Shown in pieces: positions 1 to 14,100 of a stretch of DNA of 64,000 bases. Source of the DNA: Epiperipatus broadwayi (taxonomy: Eukaryota; Onychophora; Udeonychophora; Euonychophora; Peripatidae). The notes below the pieces were generated by a model that was not told the origin of the DNA, made no database searches, and worked only from the letters and a program-made list of their open reading frames with translations. Where the stretch lies: the NCBI GenBank assembly GCA_028023455.1, contig JAQFVV010012510.1, positions 3,823,420 through 3,887,419 on the forward strand, written 5' to 3'. Each line of letters begins with the position of its first letter. Positions within the stretch are counted from its first letter, which is position 1. The position numbers and the translations under genes are program-made.

Positions 1-1971
1 GCAAACATGATATAACTCACTGGAATTTTCATCTTCCTGTTCAGTTATATCTAATCTGAGTTATTTACTTATTAACATAACTTTTAATGAATCCTTTACA
101 TATTTAAGTTATTACAGGCATTGAATAATATTTATCAATATTGAAGTCATGTATGTGAAAAGGCACTGAGATCTGCTCCAATAATATGTATTTAAAAACA
201 TATTCTAAGTTCTCCTGTATAAGGTAAGGATAACTTATAATTTATTAATATACACTACATTGTATTGCGTATTTAGGGACATGTGAATATTTATTATATA
301 TATGATCTTGCAATTATAATATTAACCTGAATGTGTGAGATTATAAAATAAGATTGAAATTACGTTAACTTTGCAAATGATGTGTTGGGTTTTGTAAAAC
401 CAATTTGAATATGATATTTAACATGGATGTTTATTTATATAAAAAAAATCATACCATAAATATCTATTAATATAAAAAACTATAGTTGCTATTTATCATA
501 ATTATAAAAGTTTTAAGTCTCCAGAACACCTGACAAAGGTAGGTTTTATCTGAAATATATATATATTTAATGAAAGATATTGGTCCGTTTTTATTTAAAT
601 AATATTTATCAATATGTAAGTCATGCCACAAGATGGTGTTTAGATCTACTCAAAAACTGCATATAATCTCTAGGCATATGATTCTCAATTTTATATACAT
701 GTATAATAAGTATCTGGTAAGGAAGCAAGACATAAGACAATAGTGGTTTAGTATATCTTTATTAATATTTATATATATAGTTTTTTTCTCAAATTTTTTT
801 ATTTTTTTTTAAGTTAAAGCAACTTTTGATAAACTGAGCAAAACTCTCCATACAGTATTGCCACCTGTGCTAAACAGAGTAATCAATGGATGCCAGAAGT
901 TTTGCTCTGTTTATCAACAATTAACGTGCTAGTATAGGAAATGTGATCATGTGATGCTTAAAGCAACTTTGTTGCAGGGATTAACAAATTCATTTTTATA
1001 TCTATGATCTAGGTTTTTTAGTTTGGAGAAGGTACTTTAGAATTTCTTTGCAAGTCATAAACAAACTTTCAGGTAGTCAACCCATAGCTAACTACTATGG
1101 TTGGTAAATGGGTATTCAGTTAATAATTGAAAAGTAAAAAATTCGGTATAATCTGATTTGGTCAGATGAGTATTAATATCGTGAATACAAAAACAAGATT
1201 ATGATTGTAATATAATGTAGCCTTCATCACTAGTGGCAGAAGTATCTAATTTCTATAAGGACTGGACTCATGGTGTATCTTTAGCAAGTTTAATATTGAT
1301 ACTTATTGAAATTTACAAATAATTTTCAATTTGTGAAGATAAGTTTATTCCCACGTAAATTCTTAATTAAAAACAACCACACAAATTAAGCTTTAAAAAA
1401 AGTTTTCTTATATTTAACAGATAAATTGTTATTGTTTGATTTTTAATAATACATGAAAATCTATAGAATAAGACCAGGTTTATTTTTAAAAAGAGATATA
1501 TTTTATTAGCAATATCAGACTGCAATATTAGATATAGTAAAAGATATATACTTGTCTAGGTTAAATATATAGATAATAAATTCACAGAAACATCAGGAAG
1601 GAAAAGAACAATTTAAAGTGGTTTGAATATTGAAAATCCATTGTAACGTCTTAGTATAATTTCATTTTTCTTATAATGGCTCTGACATCCTTCAGGTGCA
1701 TATATAAGCATTAACGTAATCCTTAGATCAAATGATGTTTCTCTAAAAACAATTCTGCTTAAAAGTTCATAGTTGTAATACTGGTAGTACAATCATCAAA
1801 TGAAAAATGACTCTTTACAAACAATGCGGTGAAGTAAAAATGCTCTTATCATAACAAAAGCTTGCACTATGACAAATTCATAATCGATAATTTCAGAATA
1901 GCATACATAAAATTATAATAAAAGCTATAAAATTAAATAATGTTTTCTAAAAATCAAAATCAAATGAATAC
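1..1971. other. Downstream DD3-3 intron, no exon seen
   Basis: AT-rich DNA following exon 6 of DD3-3. Apart from family A copy A1 I see no exon, RNA gene or long open frame. A short string TATGGTTGGTAAATGGGTA (1097) recurs in part at 57813 (CGGTTGGTAAATGGGTA), hinting at one more interspersed repeat. Confidence 0.6.
827..957 (+). mobile_element. Family A foldback element, copy A1
   Basis: A short copy between exact 13-bp duplications TTAAAGCAACTTT (814-826 and 958-970). The left side begins GATAAACTGAGCAAAACTCTCC and the right side ends in the constant end GTGATCATGTGATGC. Confidence 0.8.
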
Positions 1972-2135
1972 CTGGAGCTTTGTCTAGATAATTAGTAAAA
2001 GCTAGCCATGAGCCATTATTTTTGATGCAAGTAGCTTTATCATTCCAACGAGACCAGTGTTTCCGAGAACCATCAGCGTACTTCTCAACACATTCATGAA
2101 GAGGTTTTACATTATGGCTTTTGGTCTGGTAATAT
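1972..2135 (-). CDS. DD3-3: DD3-3 exon 6 (last visible)
   Basis: 164 bp, enters in phase 2 and leaves in phase 1 at CCAG|GTATTC. It encodes KYYQTKSHNVKPLHECVEKY, ADGSRKHWSRWNDKATC and IKNNGSWLAFTNYLDKAP. I found no further exon between here and position 1, so at least one more exon lies outside the window. Confidence 0.92.
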
Positions 2136-5100
2136 CTTATAAAAAAATATTGATAAATATTTTTAATACGATGTTGAAAAATATTAAACTAAATTCTAAA
2201 TAATTTAACAACAAATCAAATTTAAAGCTTCTTTTAATCTTTTATCAAAAATTAAAAAAAACATACTTGCACATAGGAGATTGGGCAAATAATACAATAT
2301 CAATCCAACGAGAAGGATGCCAATATGGATAATAATCTCTTTCTTCAGGACATTCGTAACCATGTCTAGCTCCATTTGCATTCTGCCGAGTGAAAATAGC
2401 AGAACTATATCCAAACTTATTATTTCGAAGTGTTTGATCAGCTGTAAATAAATCTGAAAAATATTAATGCATATTAATAACTTATAAGTTATTTTTGCTT
2501 TACGAAAGAAATTTAAAATATATTTTAGAAATCATACTTTAAAATAAAATAAGAAATATCAGTTTTACCGGGTAACTGTGTTATATATTAACTTAAATTT
2601 AAACTTAATTATTTATTTATAAAAATTTTTAAACAAAGATTCATTTGTAAAAATCTGACAATTTTATTGATTCAAATATCAACTGAAATCATTTTACCGA
2701 TGAAATGGATAAATTTTGATTATTCTATATTTGAATTACTAAACGGTATACTTAATGGCCCACTTGTCATTTTACTTTTGTTTTGCTATGTGTTGTGTTT
2801 GGTTAGGCTTGCAGGTTCGTTTCCAAACCAACAGATACAAAATGAACAACTATTCAGCAATAAATATATATAATTTATTAATACAAAAGATATACACATG
2901 TTAATTAAACAAATGTACAAATACAGATGATATGCCTGCTGAGATAGTCGTGCGAAGTATGGAACTCGCTTCCAGCTAATGATTAGCCTGCATCATGAAT
3001 TCTGGTAAGAAGACTCTTCCAGCTATGTAGTTAGCTTGCCTCAATTCAGCTCTAGTTCAGACGTAGCAGTTTCCAGTCCATAGGTGGACTTGCCTCACTG
3101 CGTGGACATCACAATAATGACTAGATAAATACTTTGCTGATGGCAGAAGGTTTAATGGAGAGCACATTCTGTTGTTCAGGTTAACAAAAGTAATTGCTCT
3201 TTGCCTTGCCTCCAAAAGGCTGACTATTTAAAGGCAGATCCCCTACCTTACTGGAAACACACGGATTTGGTGCGCAAACCCCAATGAAGGTTTTAATCCC
3301 TCGATAGCAACTGGGTGCTAGCCAATCAGGCAAGGAATCTGGAATAGTCCACTTCTGAAGGCAGGGTCAGATATGACACTATGAAAATATATTATAAAAA
3401 ATAAGCATGCTGAAAATTAAAGTTCCATAAATGTATATGAAAATTGTATTATGAATTGTTAAATGTATTAAAATTATATTAATCTTTCAATGGATTGCAA
3501 TCATCAACCTTTAATTGTGTAAAAGTACAAATGTAAAATAAAATGACTACGAGTTTCATTTTATTTTGAAAAGTTATAATTTTAAAAACAGAATTGCATC
3601 AAATTGAAATAACTAATTAGAAAAAAAAATATTCTACTTACTTCAGTTTTAAAGTTATACCGGGTATATAGTAATCAGTCAAGTGAGATATTTTTATTAA
3701 CATAATCCAAGACTCTTATTTGTTTTAAAAGCTATTAGTATTCTATATGGAGTGGAATAAATAAGATTTGAATATTGTGAAGAGGAATATTAAGCCACTT
3801 CTTAAAGATAAAAGAAGTTTTTTTAAAGATTATATTGATAGGAGTATTAACTTCTCCCTCTTTCAAAAGTGGTTCAATGAGATTCTACAATATGTATAAA
3901 AAACAATGTGTAACATAATCTTCATATTAATATTTAACAAAGAGGCTTCTATAAATTGGTATATTACTGCATGAAAGATGACACTCTTGACCAGAAATAA
4001 CTTATGTATTGTAATGGAATGGGCTGGCACATTAAAACATGCTGATCATCATCAATGCTCTGGCCACTTTTACTGGCCAACTATAAACTTCTAATAAGAC
4101 TAAATTAAAAATAAAATATAGTGCTTGGGCTTTAAAGAATATAATCTTATGCACCAACCAGGATGATGATGATTGATCATCGCTGGATGCCCCAAAAGCA
4201 CTAATATACACATCCCCATTTATATATTCATCCCGTGCTCGAATCTAGCCCAGAGAACACAAGCTCTATTACTGTATGTGACCAAGAGATGACGGAAACC
4301 ATTTTTAACAATTAAATAAGTTTATTAATAACAATAAAAAAATAGTATTATGGCTCTTCACATAACAATTAAGCCTTCTGATTTTGATTATTATACAATA
4401 AAAAAAAATCATATTTATGATTTACAAAATTACAATATACAATTCAAGTTATTACTATGGTTTACATATATATGCGCACAGATGCATGATTTATAATATA
4501 CAATTAATATTCAATAAATGAATTGACATTTAATAAAAAAAATATTAAAATTTTACATATATGAGTGTGCGTGTATATACGCACACTGACTTTTATCTAT
4601 TTCAACTTGTTACAATAATATATTTTTTCATAATTATTTCAATATTGAAAGTATATAGAATCCTGTTGCTTAATTCTTTCATAAAGTTTAACAACTTTTT
4701 TTTTTTTGCTTTTTAATTCAGACAAAATTATGTTTGCATTTAAGTTATATATTCTTTTAATGTCTTTTTTTTTTTTTTTTTAAGAATTATCAAAACAATT
4801 TCTTCAAAAATATATATCAAATCGTCTTTCTTTTAGACATTTGACTCAAGCAAATTATTTACATGTTTTGCTTTAAGTTATTAATTTATAATTTTATAAG
4901 TTGTTTTAAGGAATATTAAAATAAAATAACTCACTGTATATACATGCGACGTGTTTATCTGTGATTCCCTGCATGTATAGATAAACAGCAGCATAAGTAT
5001 AACTACTTCTTTATTCAGCTAGTGTTCCTCTTAGGCAAGCTGATTTTTTGGTCAATCAGAAAAATATAATCAAGGTTTGTTGTCATCATCAGGTAAAAGT

Positions 5101-8100
5101 ATATAATCCATGTATAATGTTGGTCCATAGTTGGTCTCCCGTCTGTGTAGAACTGTTCCAGGTAAGCAGCTGTTTGGTTTAATAGATTTCAGGCAAGTGT
5201 CCTCTCCACATTTAAGGCTATGAATTATAGCACAAAAAAATGGGTCATTTTCTCCATGTAAATTCAAACTCCTGCAAATGAAAACAATAGCAGTTCCTGA
5301 ATCAACTGTCCTGCCTTCAGTTACATCAGTTCATGGTAGCTATTCTGCCAAACTCTATAGTCTGCTAAAACCAATTGCGGCACTTCATCAAGTTGCAACA
5401 AAATATTGTAACCATCTTTTTAGCTGACCATTCTTACAAAAAGTATCATCCAGACTGTTCTCTTCAAAAATCACTATCTAGACTTTGCAGTTGGCCTAAT
5501 TGGACACTGCTTAAAATATTAAAAACTCTTCTGACCAACTCTTACAAAACTACAAGCAGAACTGATATTTTTTATCAGTCTTTTTATAATCTTGGTGGTT
5601 AGGTAATAAAAACATAGTGACTGTTTTCAATTAACTTTAATCCTTTTGAAAACAAGCTGGAAATTTCCGTAAAAGTGTGATATTCATATTTCTACTTTAA
5701 TCTTTGGAATTTGACCAAAGGTGTGATAATCCTTTAGAATTTTTAATATACAAAGATTTTTAACTAGGTAATAGAAATGCAAATAAGCATTAATTAAAAG
5801 ATATTTTATAAAAGTATTAATTAAATGATTTTAAAAAATAAATTATGCTTTTTTTTTTTTATTAATTTCAAAATCAGAATTACAAATATTATTTATCAGA
5901 CCTTTTTAAAATACTTATTTCACAATAAAATTTTACTTTAAACCCAGAGTTATTTAACCCTTTTACTTATTATTTTATTTTAGGAAATATAAAAAAAATA
6001 TCTACAAAAATTTATCCTGTGTTTATTTCCACTTTTTCTTTATATATATATATGCACACATACTATATTAGAGTGTGGTGTGTAACCCAACTGGTTACAG
6101 TATTATGGAATAAATTTGAAAACATCCCATAATATGCTGCTTTGCTACAACCAATCAGAATAATGAATGAATTATCTAAATAATAACAATTCTATTACCA
6201 TTTGCAAAGGTGAGAAAAGGCAATAGTTTTTGACTGGCTTCTTTTTTATGTGTGTTAATCATTAGATAATATTTTTTCCAGTAGTTAGGAAAATAATAAT
6301 ATGTCTTTGATCATATAATCTTCTTTTAAGTATGAATGACTAATAAATTCTTATACAATTCAGTAATAAATATTGATTGAAAACATTAAACAATCCAAAA
6401 CAAAGCAAAACTCTCCATATAGTAGTGCCATCTTGTGCTAACAAGAGCAATCAATGGATGCCAGAAGGATTGTGCATAAAATCCCTATCTATTGGCATCC
6501 ATTGATTGCTCTTGTTAGCACAAGATGGCAGTTTTGCTTTGTTTTGGATTGTTTAATAACAATTATTGTGCTAATATGAGATAGTGATCATGTGATGTTT
6601 AGTGATTGAAAACATATATGCGTGCGTATATAGACATTAAAAGCACAAAGCTAAACTAGCCAATAATTAATCAAAATTACACCAAATTCACAACTCAACC
6701 AGATTAGCCAAGAAAATAAATTCTAAAACACTATCAATGGTTTCACAGCTACAAGCAGACTTCTCAAGTTTAAAGAACTACAGAATAACATATTTAAACT
6801 AAAACATTACCCACAATTCTACTTATCTCTCTTCCACTCTTAATATTAAAAGAACTTTTAAATAAGTTAACTGTTTCAGAATCATACATTTTTAACAATA
6901 AAGATTCTTTAATTCTTCTTTTAATTTCCATTTTTCTCAAAGAACAAAACCTTAGCTTCATCAAAATTAATAATATGGCCTGTATCTTTTATATGAATAT
7001 ATAAGGCAGAACTAAGATATTTATTTAATAAATGTACATAAAAGTAGGGTTAGAAATATTAATTGTTAATAATTTTTCTTAACAGTTTTCCTCTTTAATT
7101 TTATAATATTTAACTGATAGCTTATTAATTGACGATCATTTCCAGTGGTGAATCTAGTAAGAACATTACCATCTAGAAATATATATTTTCTATTAGTCAA
7201 AATATAATCTAATTCTGCTATACTTTTATTTAAATGCTTCCTTGTCCATTTTAACTTAGGATTTTTTTTTAAATATGTTCATAATATATAGATTTCTACT
7301 CCCTCACAAATCTGTTAATTCTCTCATTTCTGGCTCCATGTCCATATGTACCCAAAGCATACCTATCCTTCAATTATTTCCAATTTAGCATTAAAACCTT
7401 CCACAACAATTTTAAAATGTTTAGTATAATCAAAAGTATTCCGTCCATCTGAATGAAAATTCTATATTTCTTCATCAAAATAAGTTGTTGCGAACTAAAT
7501 CGAATTGTCTCTGTTTGCAATCTTCCATTAAATTGAATAACTAATCTTGCAATTTATTATCTGATATGTACTTTCTGCAATGATGAATCTTCCATTTTTT
7601 TTATTTATAAGGAAACCCACTGCCAATATTTGTCCTTTATAATCAAATACATATTCATTTTGAAAAATAAATAAAATTTCTTTTAAATCATTCTACTACT
7701 ATGTAGATGAATTAAAAGACCCATGAAAAGCAAAGAGCTTTCCAACAACCATAGGAGAAGTCATTACTAGGCTTATTAACTTTTGGGTGATAAAGTTTAG
7801 AAGTTTCACTTAATCTCATTTCATATAGAACTTCATTCATGGTCTTAATTAAAAGTAATAGTCCTAAAATGTTTTATCTACAGTACTTTTGACTTACTTT
7901 TGTTTCTCTCTCGCATCAGGCAATTATCATAAGATTCCCATGACTCATGAAGACCAAGGGTCTTGTCAACATTGCCTGTCTTTCTTTTCAGCATGGCCTC
8001 TTTGTTTTCAGTTAAAGCTTCCATTATATTATGAGGCTGAGTCTTAGTCTTTAAGCCATCTCTTAATCGATCAAGATCATCTAGTGAATAAATAAAAATA

Positions 8101-11100
8101 TTACAGCAATATAAAGATATAACAATTCTCAGAAAAAACATTTCTACAACATAATGATTATACTCCTTGTAATGGTTAGTCAGTAATTATGATATTAAAG
8201 AGACAGAGTAATTATTGGCTGAAAACTTTCTCACTTATCGTATATTGGTTTTATTCACAAAAAAACTTGACTAGAACAACCAAAAATCTTACTGTGAAGA
8301 GAATAAATATGGTTACTGTTTATTATAAAAACTTTTAATAGGCATTACTGCTATTAAATACAATATTAAGCTTACCTACTTGATCATCTAAATTTTGGCA
8401 CTGGTATTGAAGAATGATATTGCAATTTTTTCGATGAGGACTTGTGTCCGTTCCTGGGCTGCAACCATGTTGCTGAGTCCATTCGATGCTTAATAATGAT
8501 TGTCCTTCTCCTTTGAGGTTATTTTTCATAGAGCTGCTTTGAAAATATTTCTAAAAAAAATACATATATAAATAATATTTTTTTTGTTTAATAATCAGGT
8601 ATAAATCAAATGCTTAATGCAAATATATGATTAAAAATCAATAATAACACTCATAATAGGACAGTTTCATAACACCCCTTCATTACACCCCAAATCAGAA
8701 GAAACTAGAATAGTATGAATATATGAAGCAGATGCTCTATAATTTAAATCAAAATGTAAAAAGTACAATTTCATAAATTACTAAATGTGATAATTTTATA
8801 ATGAAAATGCAAATATAAGTAAATAAGTGAGTTATGGCAAATTATTTAATTTTATTTTTATAAAATAACTTTAGCAATATTGATAAAGCTGTACTAAACA
8901 TAACAATTATAATTGTATTTATATATTGGACTATTTCCATCATCTAATATGAGTATTGACTGTCTTTAGAAAAATTTAACTTATTCCAAATACATTCAAC
9001 TGTTAGTAATTTCACATCAAACAGATTAGTATATGCACAATGTTTCGAGAGGTAATTCTCCCCTCTTCTTCAGATGTTGCTGTCCTGACCAGTGACAGTA
9101 CTAGCATGGGAATCGAACCTGGACTCTGAAATCAGATATTATTCTCCCCTCTTCTTCAAATGTTGGTGACAGTACTAGCATGAGAATCGAACCTGGACTC
9201 TTAGATTCTTGAGTAATACTCAAGACTCAAGAATCTAAGAGTCCAGGTTCGATTCTCATGCTAGTACTGTCACTGTATTACCCAAAAGTCTAAGAGTCCA
9301 GGTTTGATTCCCATACTAGTACTGTCACTGGTCAGGCCAGCAACATCTGAAGAAGAGGGGAGAATAATACCTAATCTAAGAGTCCAGGTTTGATTCCCAT
9401 ACTAGGCCAGCAACATCTGAAGAAGATGGGAGAATAATACCTTTTGAAACATTATGCATAGACTAATCTGTTTGATGTACAATTACTAACAGTTGAATGT
9501 ATTTGGAATATTTAAATAAAGTTAAATATTTCTAAAGACAAATAGTCCAACATATAAATACAACTAAAACATCATCATCACAAACCTTCAGAAAAACACT
9601 AACAGTCATAATATTAGTAATAAAGTGCTTATAAAACTAATAATATACTATATAGAGAGTCAATAAAAAATAACATATTGGAAAATTATGGTAACTAGTA
9701 AAAAAAAAATGCATTAGATTTGTTTATGTTTGTTTTAGTTGAGGATTTTTAAAATAAATATATAGTTACAGAAACAAAAAAAAACACAAACAATATATAC
9801 ATATGTTAAAAACTCTTAATCAATCGATAAATTATAAATAAACTGAAATAATATTAGGGTTGTTTAATGTTATAATAAACTTGTAAAGTCTTTCTTGTTA
9901 GGAAAATAAATGGCAGTGAATTTTTAATTTTATTTTGGTTAACAATTGAACTATAAATTGGTGTATTTGATCTGTTTATTGAAAAGTAAACTATGAAAAC
10001 TTAGTCCCATAATGTTACTATTTTGGAATGCCATGTTTTCAACATCATTAATCACAAATTAGAAATATATAAAATATCATATACACTGTAAATAAAGATA
10101 ATGTAAGAGCTATAATCACACACATCATTCAATGTGTGATATACTAAAGGCTATTGGCTAATTAAAACCATGAGATACTACCCAGAACAATGGAAGTGTG
10201 CAGATCAAATTCGGTAATGTTATTTGCTGTCAAATAATTAATTGCTAGAGATCCGCAATAAAGTTATTAGTATTTACAACAATTATAATTGTTGGAGTAT
10301 TCGTTGCTGCTAAACATAAATTGATTCATAACAATAGGTCTTATGGACTCGCGTGTAATTGAGTTAGCATATTGGATTATTAACTTGAAGGCTTACACCA
10401 AGAACTATCGGTTGGTACTGTAGATTCATTATTGAAGTAGAGTGAACATATCTAGTTTCATAGCCAGTAAACATTTTAAGGTTGACGACAAAATACACTG
10501 ATTAGTCTCAGCGGTTGAACAAACTAATTTCGCACAGTCAAGTACAGAACCTGCAAAAGAAACATTAAACATAATCAGCAATGGATGCCATGTTCCAAAT
10601 GCCAATAGGAGAATTTGATGTCGAGAACCCTATCACCTGGTCACTATACTTCAAACATGTAAAAAAAATTTATAATTAATATACACACATATAAATAGTC
10701 ATAAAGGAATTTATGTAATAATTTTTTTATAAAAAATCTTATTAATATCAATAAAAAAATTAATTAATTATAGGATCTAAAATAAAATTCTATAAGACTA
10801 TTAAAATTCAATATGAAATAAAGAAGTACTTTTTGCAATATACATATAATATTCAAATTACCCTCCTGAATGTTATATTTCAATAAGGGCCACTGTGAAT
10901 AAATAAAAGTCTGGTCTTCAAAAAGCTGATTCAAATGTATACCTCTTGAATCGTATGCTGCAAATGATATTATATATCAAAATTCAGACCTATTCAAACA
11001 AAGAGTGTGCTAATTTAATTTCACGCCCTTTGTCTGAATAGATTCTGGATTTCAATTTATAACATTATTTGCAGCATATGATTTAAGAGGTATATTTTTG

Positions 11101-14100
11101 AGTCGGTTGTTTAAATATCAGACATACTTATTCACAGAGGGGGTTATTGAAATATAACATTTGAGGGTTATTTGAATATTTTCTATTTAATTTTCAGCCA
11201 GCAATATGCACTGGAATATTTTCATATATATATATTGATTTAAAAAAAAACACAACTATAAATATGATAATTTGTACAATTATATCTTCACACATTGAAA
11301 TAAAGTATACAAGATCCGTTTTACATATATGAAATTATAGCTATTTCTGACTTATGGCTGATAGTTCCATACATATTACAGATGATGAAAAATTGTAGTT
11401 CTAAAGCTTTTAGTTTCCAAATTTTACTATTAAGTCAGCTAATTACATAAATATAACATCTAATTTTCCTTTGCACTTTATAGTGTTTCACTGCTTCATT
11501 CAATACGTTAGCTTATAAAAATATTCCTGGAGAAAATTCTAGTAATAAAATTAGTTAATATACCCCCTCCCCCATTTATATTCTACTTATCCGCAGTTGC
11601 AATAAAAATACCTCCACTCTAAATAGCTTGATTTTATTTGAATATTAAAACAAGATGGTTGAATATTAAAACACCGTCCTGTTTTATTAATGAGGCAGGA
11701 TTTTTAACTGAACTATATGCAGAACTAATTGTCATAAAATATTTACAGCTCAGAATCATTTTGTCACGCTTACAAGGCACTGCATTTAGCAAAAAGCATT
11801 GAAACACAGCAAACAAAAGTGTTCTTAAATTCGTAGTATTTTTCAATGTAGCTTCTTTAATAGAATTTGAAATGACATCAAAAATTAGACAGCAGTCCTA
11901 TCTTCTCAACTTTTGAACAACCTATCGGTAAGAATGAATAATCACTGGGCACCAGTGATAGTGCAAACAGATTTTCATGGCTATTGACCAATTAAATAAT
12001 TTTCTACTAGTAGAAACAATTGATTTCTACTTTATCAAAACAATAGCTACTTTTTTTTTCATATGTCAAAGCATCAGCTGGGAAGTGAACCCACAACAAC
12101 TGTCTGCAAGCAATTGCTTGCTTTCAAGGCAGCTGTGCTGACCTCTCGGCTATCAAGGCTTGATAACAATGGCTACTTTTTGCTCATATTTTACTTTACT
12201 CGTTGAGCTAATGGCTTAAAAATTTTAAATTAATAAGTTTTTTAATCAAGACAAATTCTAACTATGTAGACATGATATTACATCTGCAGTAAAATCAGTC
12301 TAAATTAACTGTCTTTTGACAAAAAGGTAAATATGCTAAAACAAAATATTATATAATTCTTCTGATTTCAATTTTATATGTATTATATAGTTGTAACTTT
12401 TCCCCCTTCTAATATTATCATCTTTTCATTAATTGGTTTCAGAATAAAGAGCAATGTTAATGATGTCTAATGCAGGTTATTGCAAATTAGAGAAATCATA
12501 TGATGCTTTGTTTTTTATATAAACTTATGAGAACATAATAAAGAAATAAGAAAAACAACAGAAAAATATATAATGCTTAAAAAAGACTGTATGAACCAAT
12601 ACGAATGCTAATATATATTTTTATATATTCCTTACATTACAAAGAAAGCAAGTCATATGTCACATGACCTAATTTAACAAGCTCTAAACATTCCTTGTTT
12701 CATCACAATTATAGTCGACATCTTGGTAAGCTTAGAGTAAAATTTCACAGCTGTTCAATCAATAACAGAATGCAAAGTTCAGACTGAATTTTACCATTTA
12801 AAAAGGAAACAACTAAAATAAAAATATATAGACTTAGTGTTTAGAAGTGAACTTGCCAAAAAAAAAAATTATAAGCTTTTCTTTTGTCAATGAAGAACCA
12901 ACAGCTGATATTAGTGAAATATCATGGATATATAAAAATAGACAATGATTAATAAGTGTTTAGCAATCAAAGAAATTAATTTTCACATTGATCACAAAAG
13001 TCCTCATTTATATGATTACAACATAATTACATAAAAATAATAACATATAAAAAATTTTAAATTCAGAATACAAATAACCTAACTCCTGTCAAACATTGTT
13101 GGCCAAGAGGTCATCGCAGCTGCCTTGCGGGCAAGTAGTTGGTTGCAGACAGTTGTGGGTTCGCATCCCGGCTGATGCTATGACATACGAAAAAAAAAAA
13201 ACCTAACTCCTTATAATTTGCTGATTTCTACCCTATCAATTTTTAAAATTGGTAGACTTAATATTTTAATATGAGTTGTTTAAACAATATTTATTTTTAA
13301 AATCTTGAATGCAATATATTAAAAAAATATTTAACACAATGGGTACATTAATATATATTCAAATTTGCAAATGTTTGATCGCCTGTATATCAAGGTGTTA
13401 ACTCTTTTCTTTATAATCTAATAACGAAGAGCACTTAACATTTGAAAATTTAAAATACAAAAGAGGGGGGAAATTCAGTATTAATATATACAGTATACAT
13501 TTTAAATCGTTTTAACCTTTCATAGTGGTATTCCACAGTTTAGCGTGTTTTGGCCAATTCGCCCCCTGATAAAATTTTTCCGTAAGTATTATACACTAAA
13601 ATGCGTGTAAAACAGTATATATTATTATATAAAAGTTTCGCTAAAAGAAATTTTGGTAAAAGGTGGGAAATTCAAAATTCCTGCTCTAAGCCATTGTTTG
13701 TTGCCAAGGTTGTAAAATATTCGGCGTTTTATATTATAGTTCCAACAACCAAAAATGTGTTTATTTGCAAAATTTATTACAGTTTTGGATATTTTTTTAA
13801 AAATAATTTTACACTATATTTACTAAATATCTATAAATCAATAAACTTGATTGTCACAAATATTAGTTTTAATTTAATCTTTTCATTAGTTTTCTTCCTC
13901 TTAAATAAGTTTTCACTTATTAAAGAGTAAACTATTGTTAATTATTATTATCTGTTCAAGAGTATTATCTATTCTATACATATATATAATGATAAGGAAA
14001 AGGAAGTAGTACCAAATGACATAATTCACCAAAATTCCAGATGTAAATTGTTAATGAGCAACTAAATGGCCACTCTTATCAAAAAGAACAAACTGTTGTT

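Noticed and set aside
13601-13930. 109-codon open frame
   Set aside because: Composition dominated by F, I, N, Y and K as expected from AT-rich DNA; no homologue recognised, no splice context.
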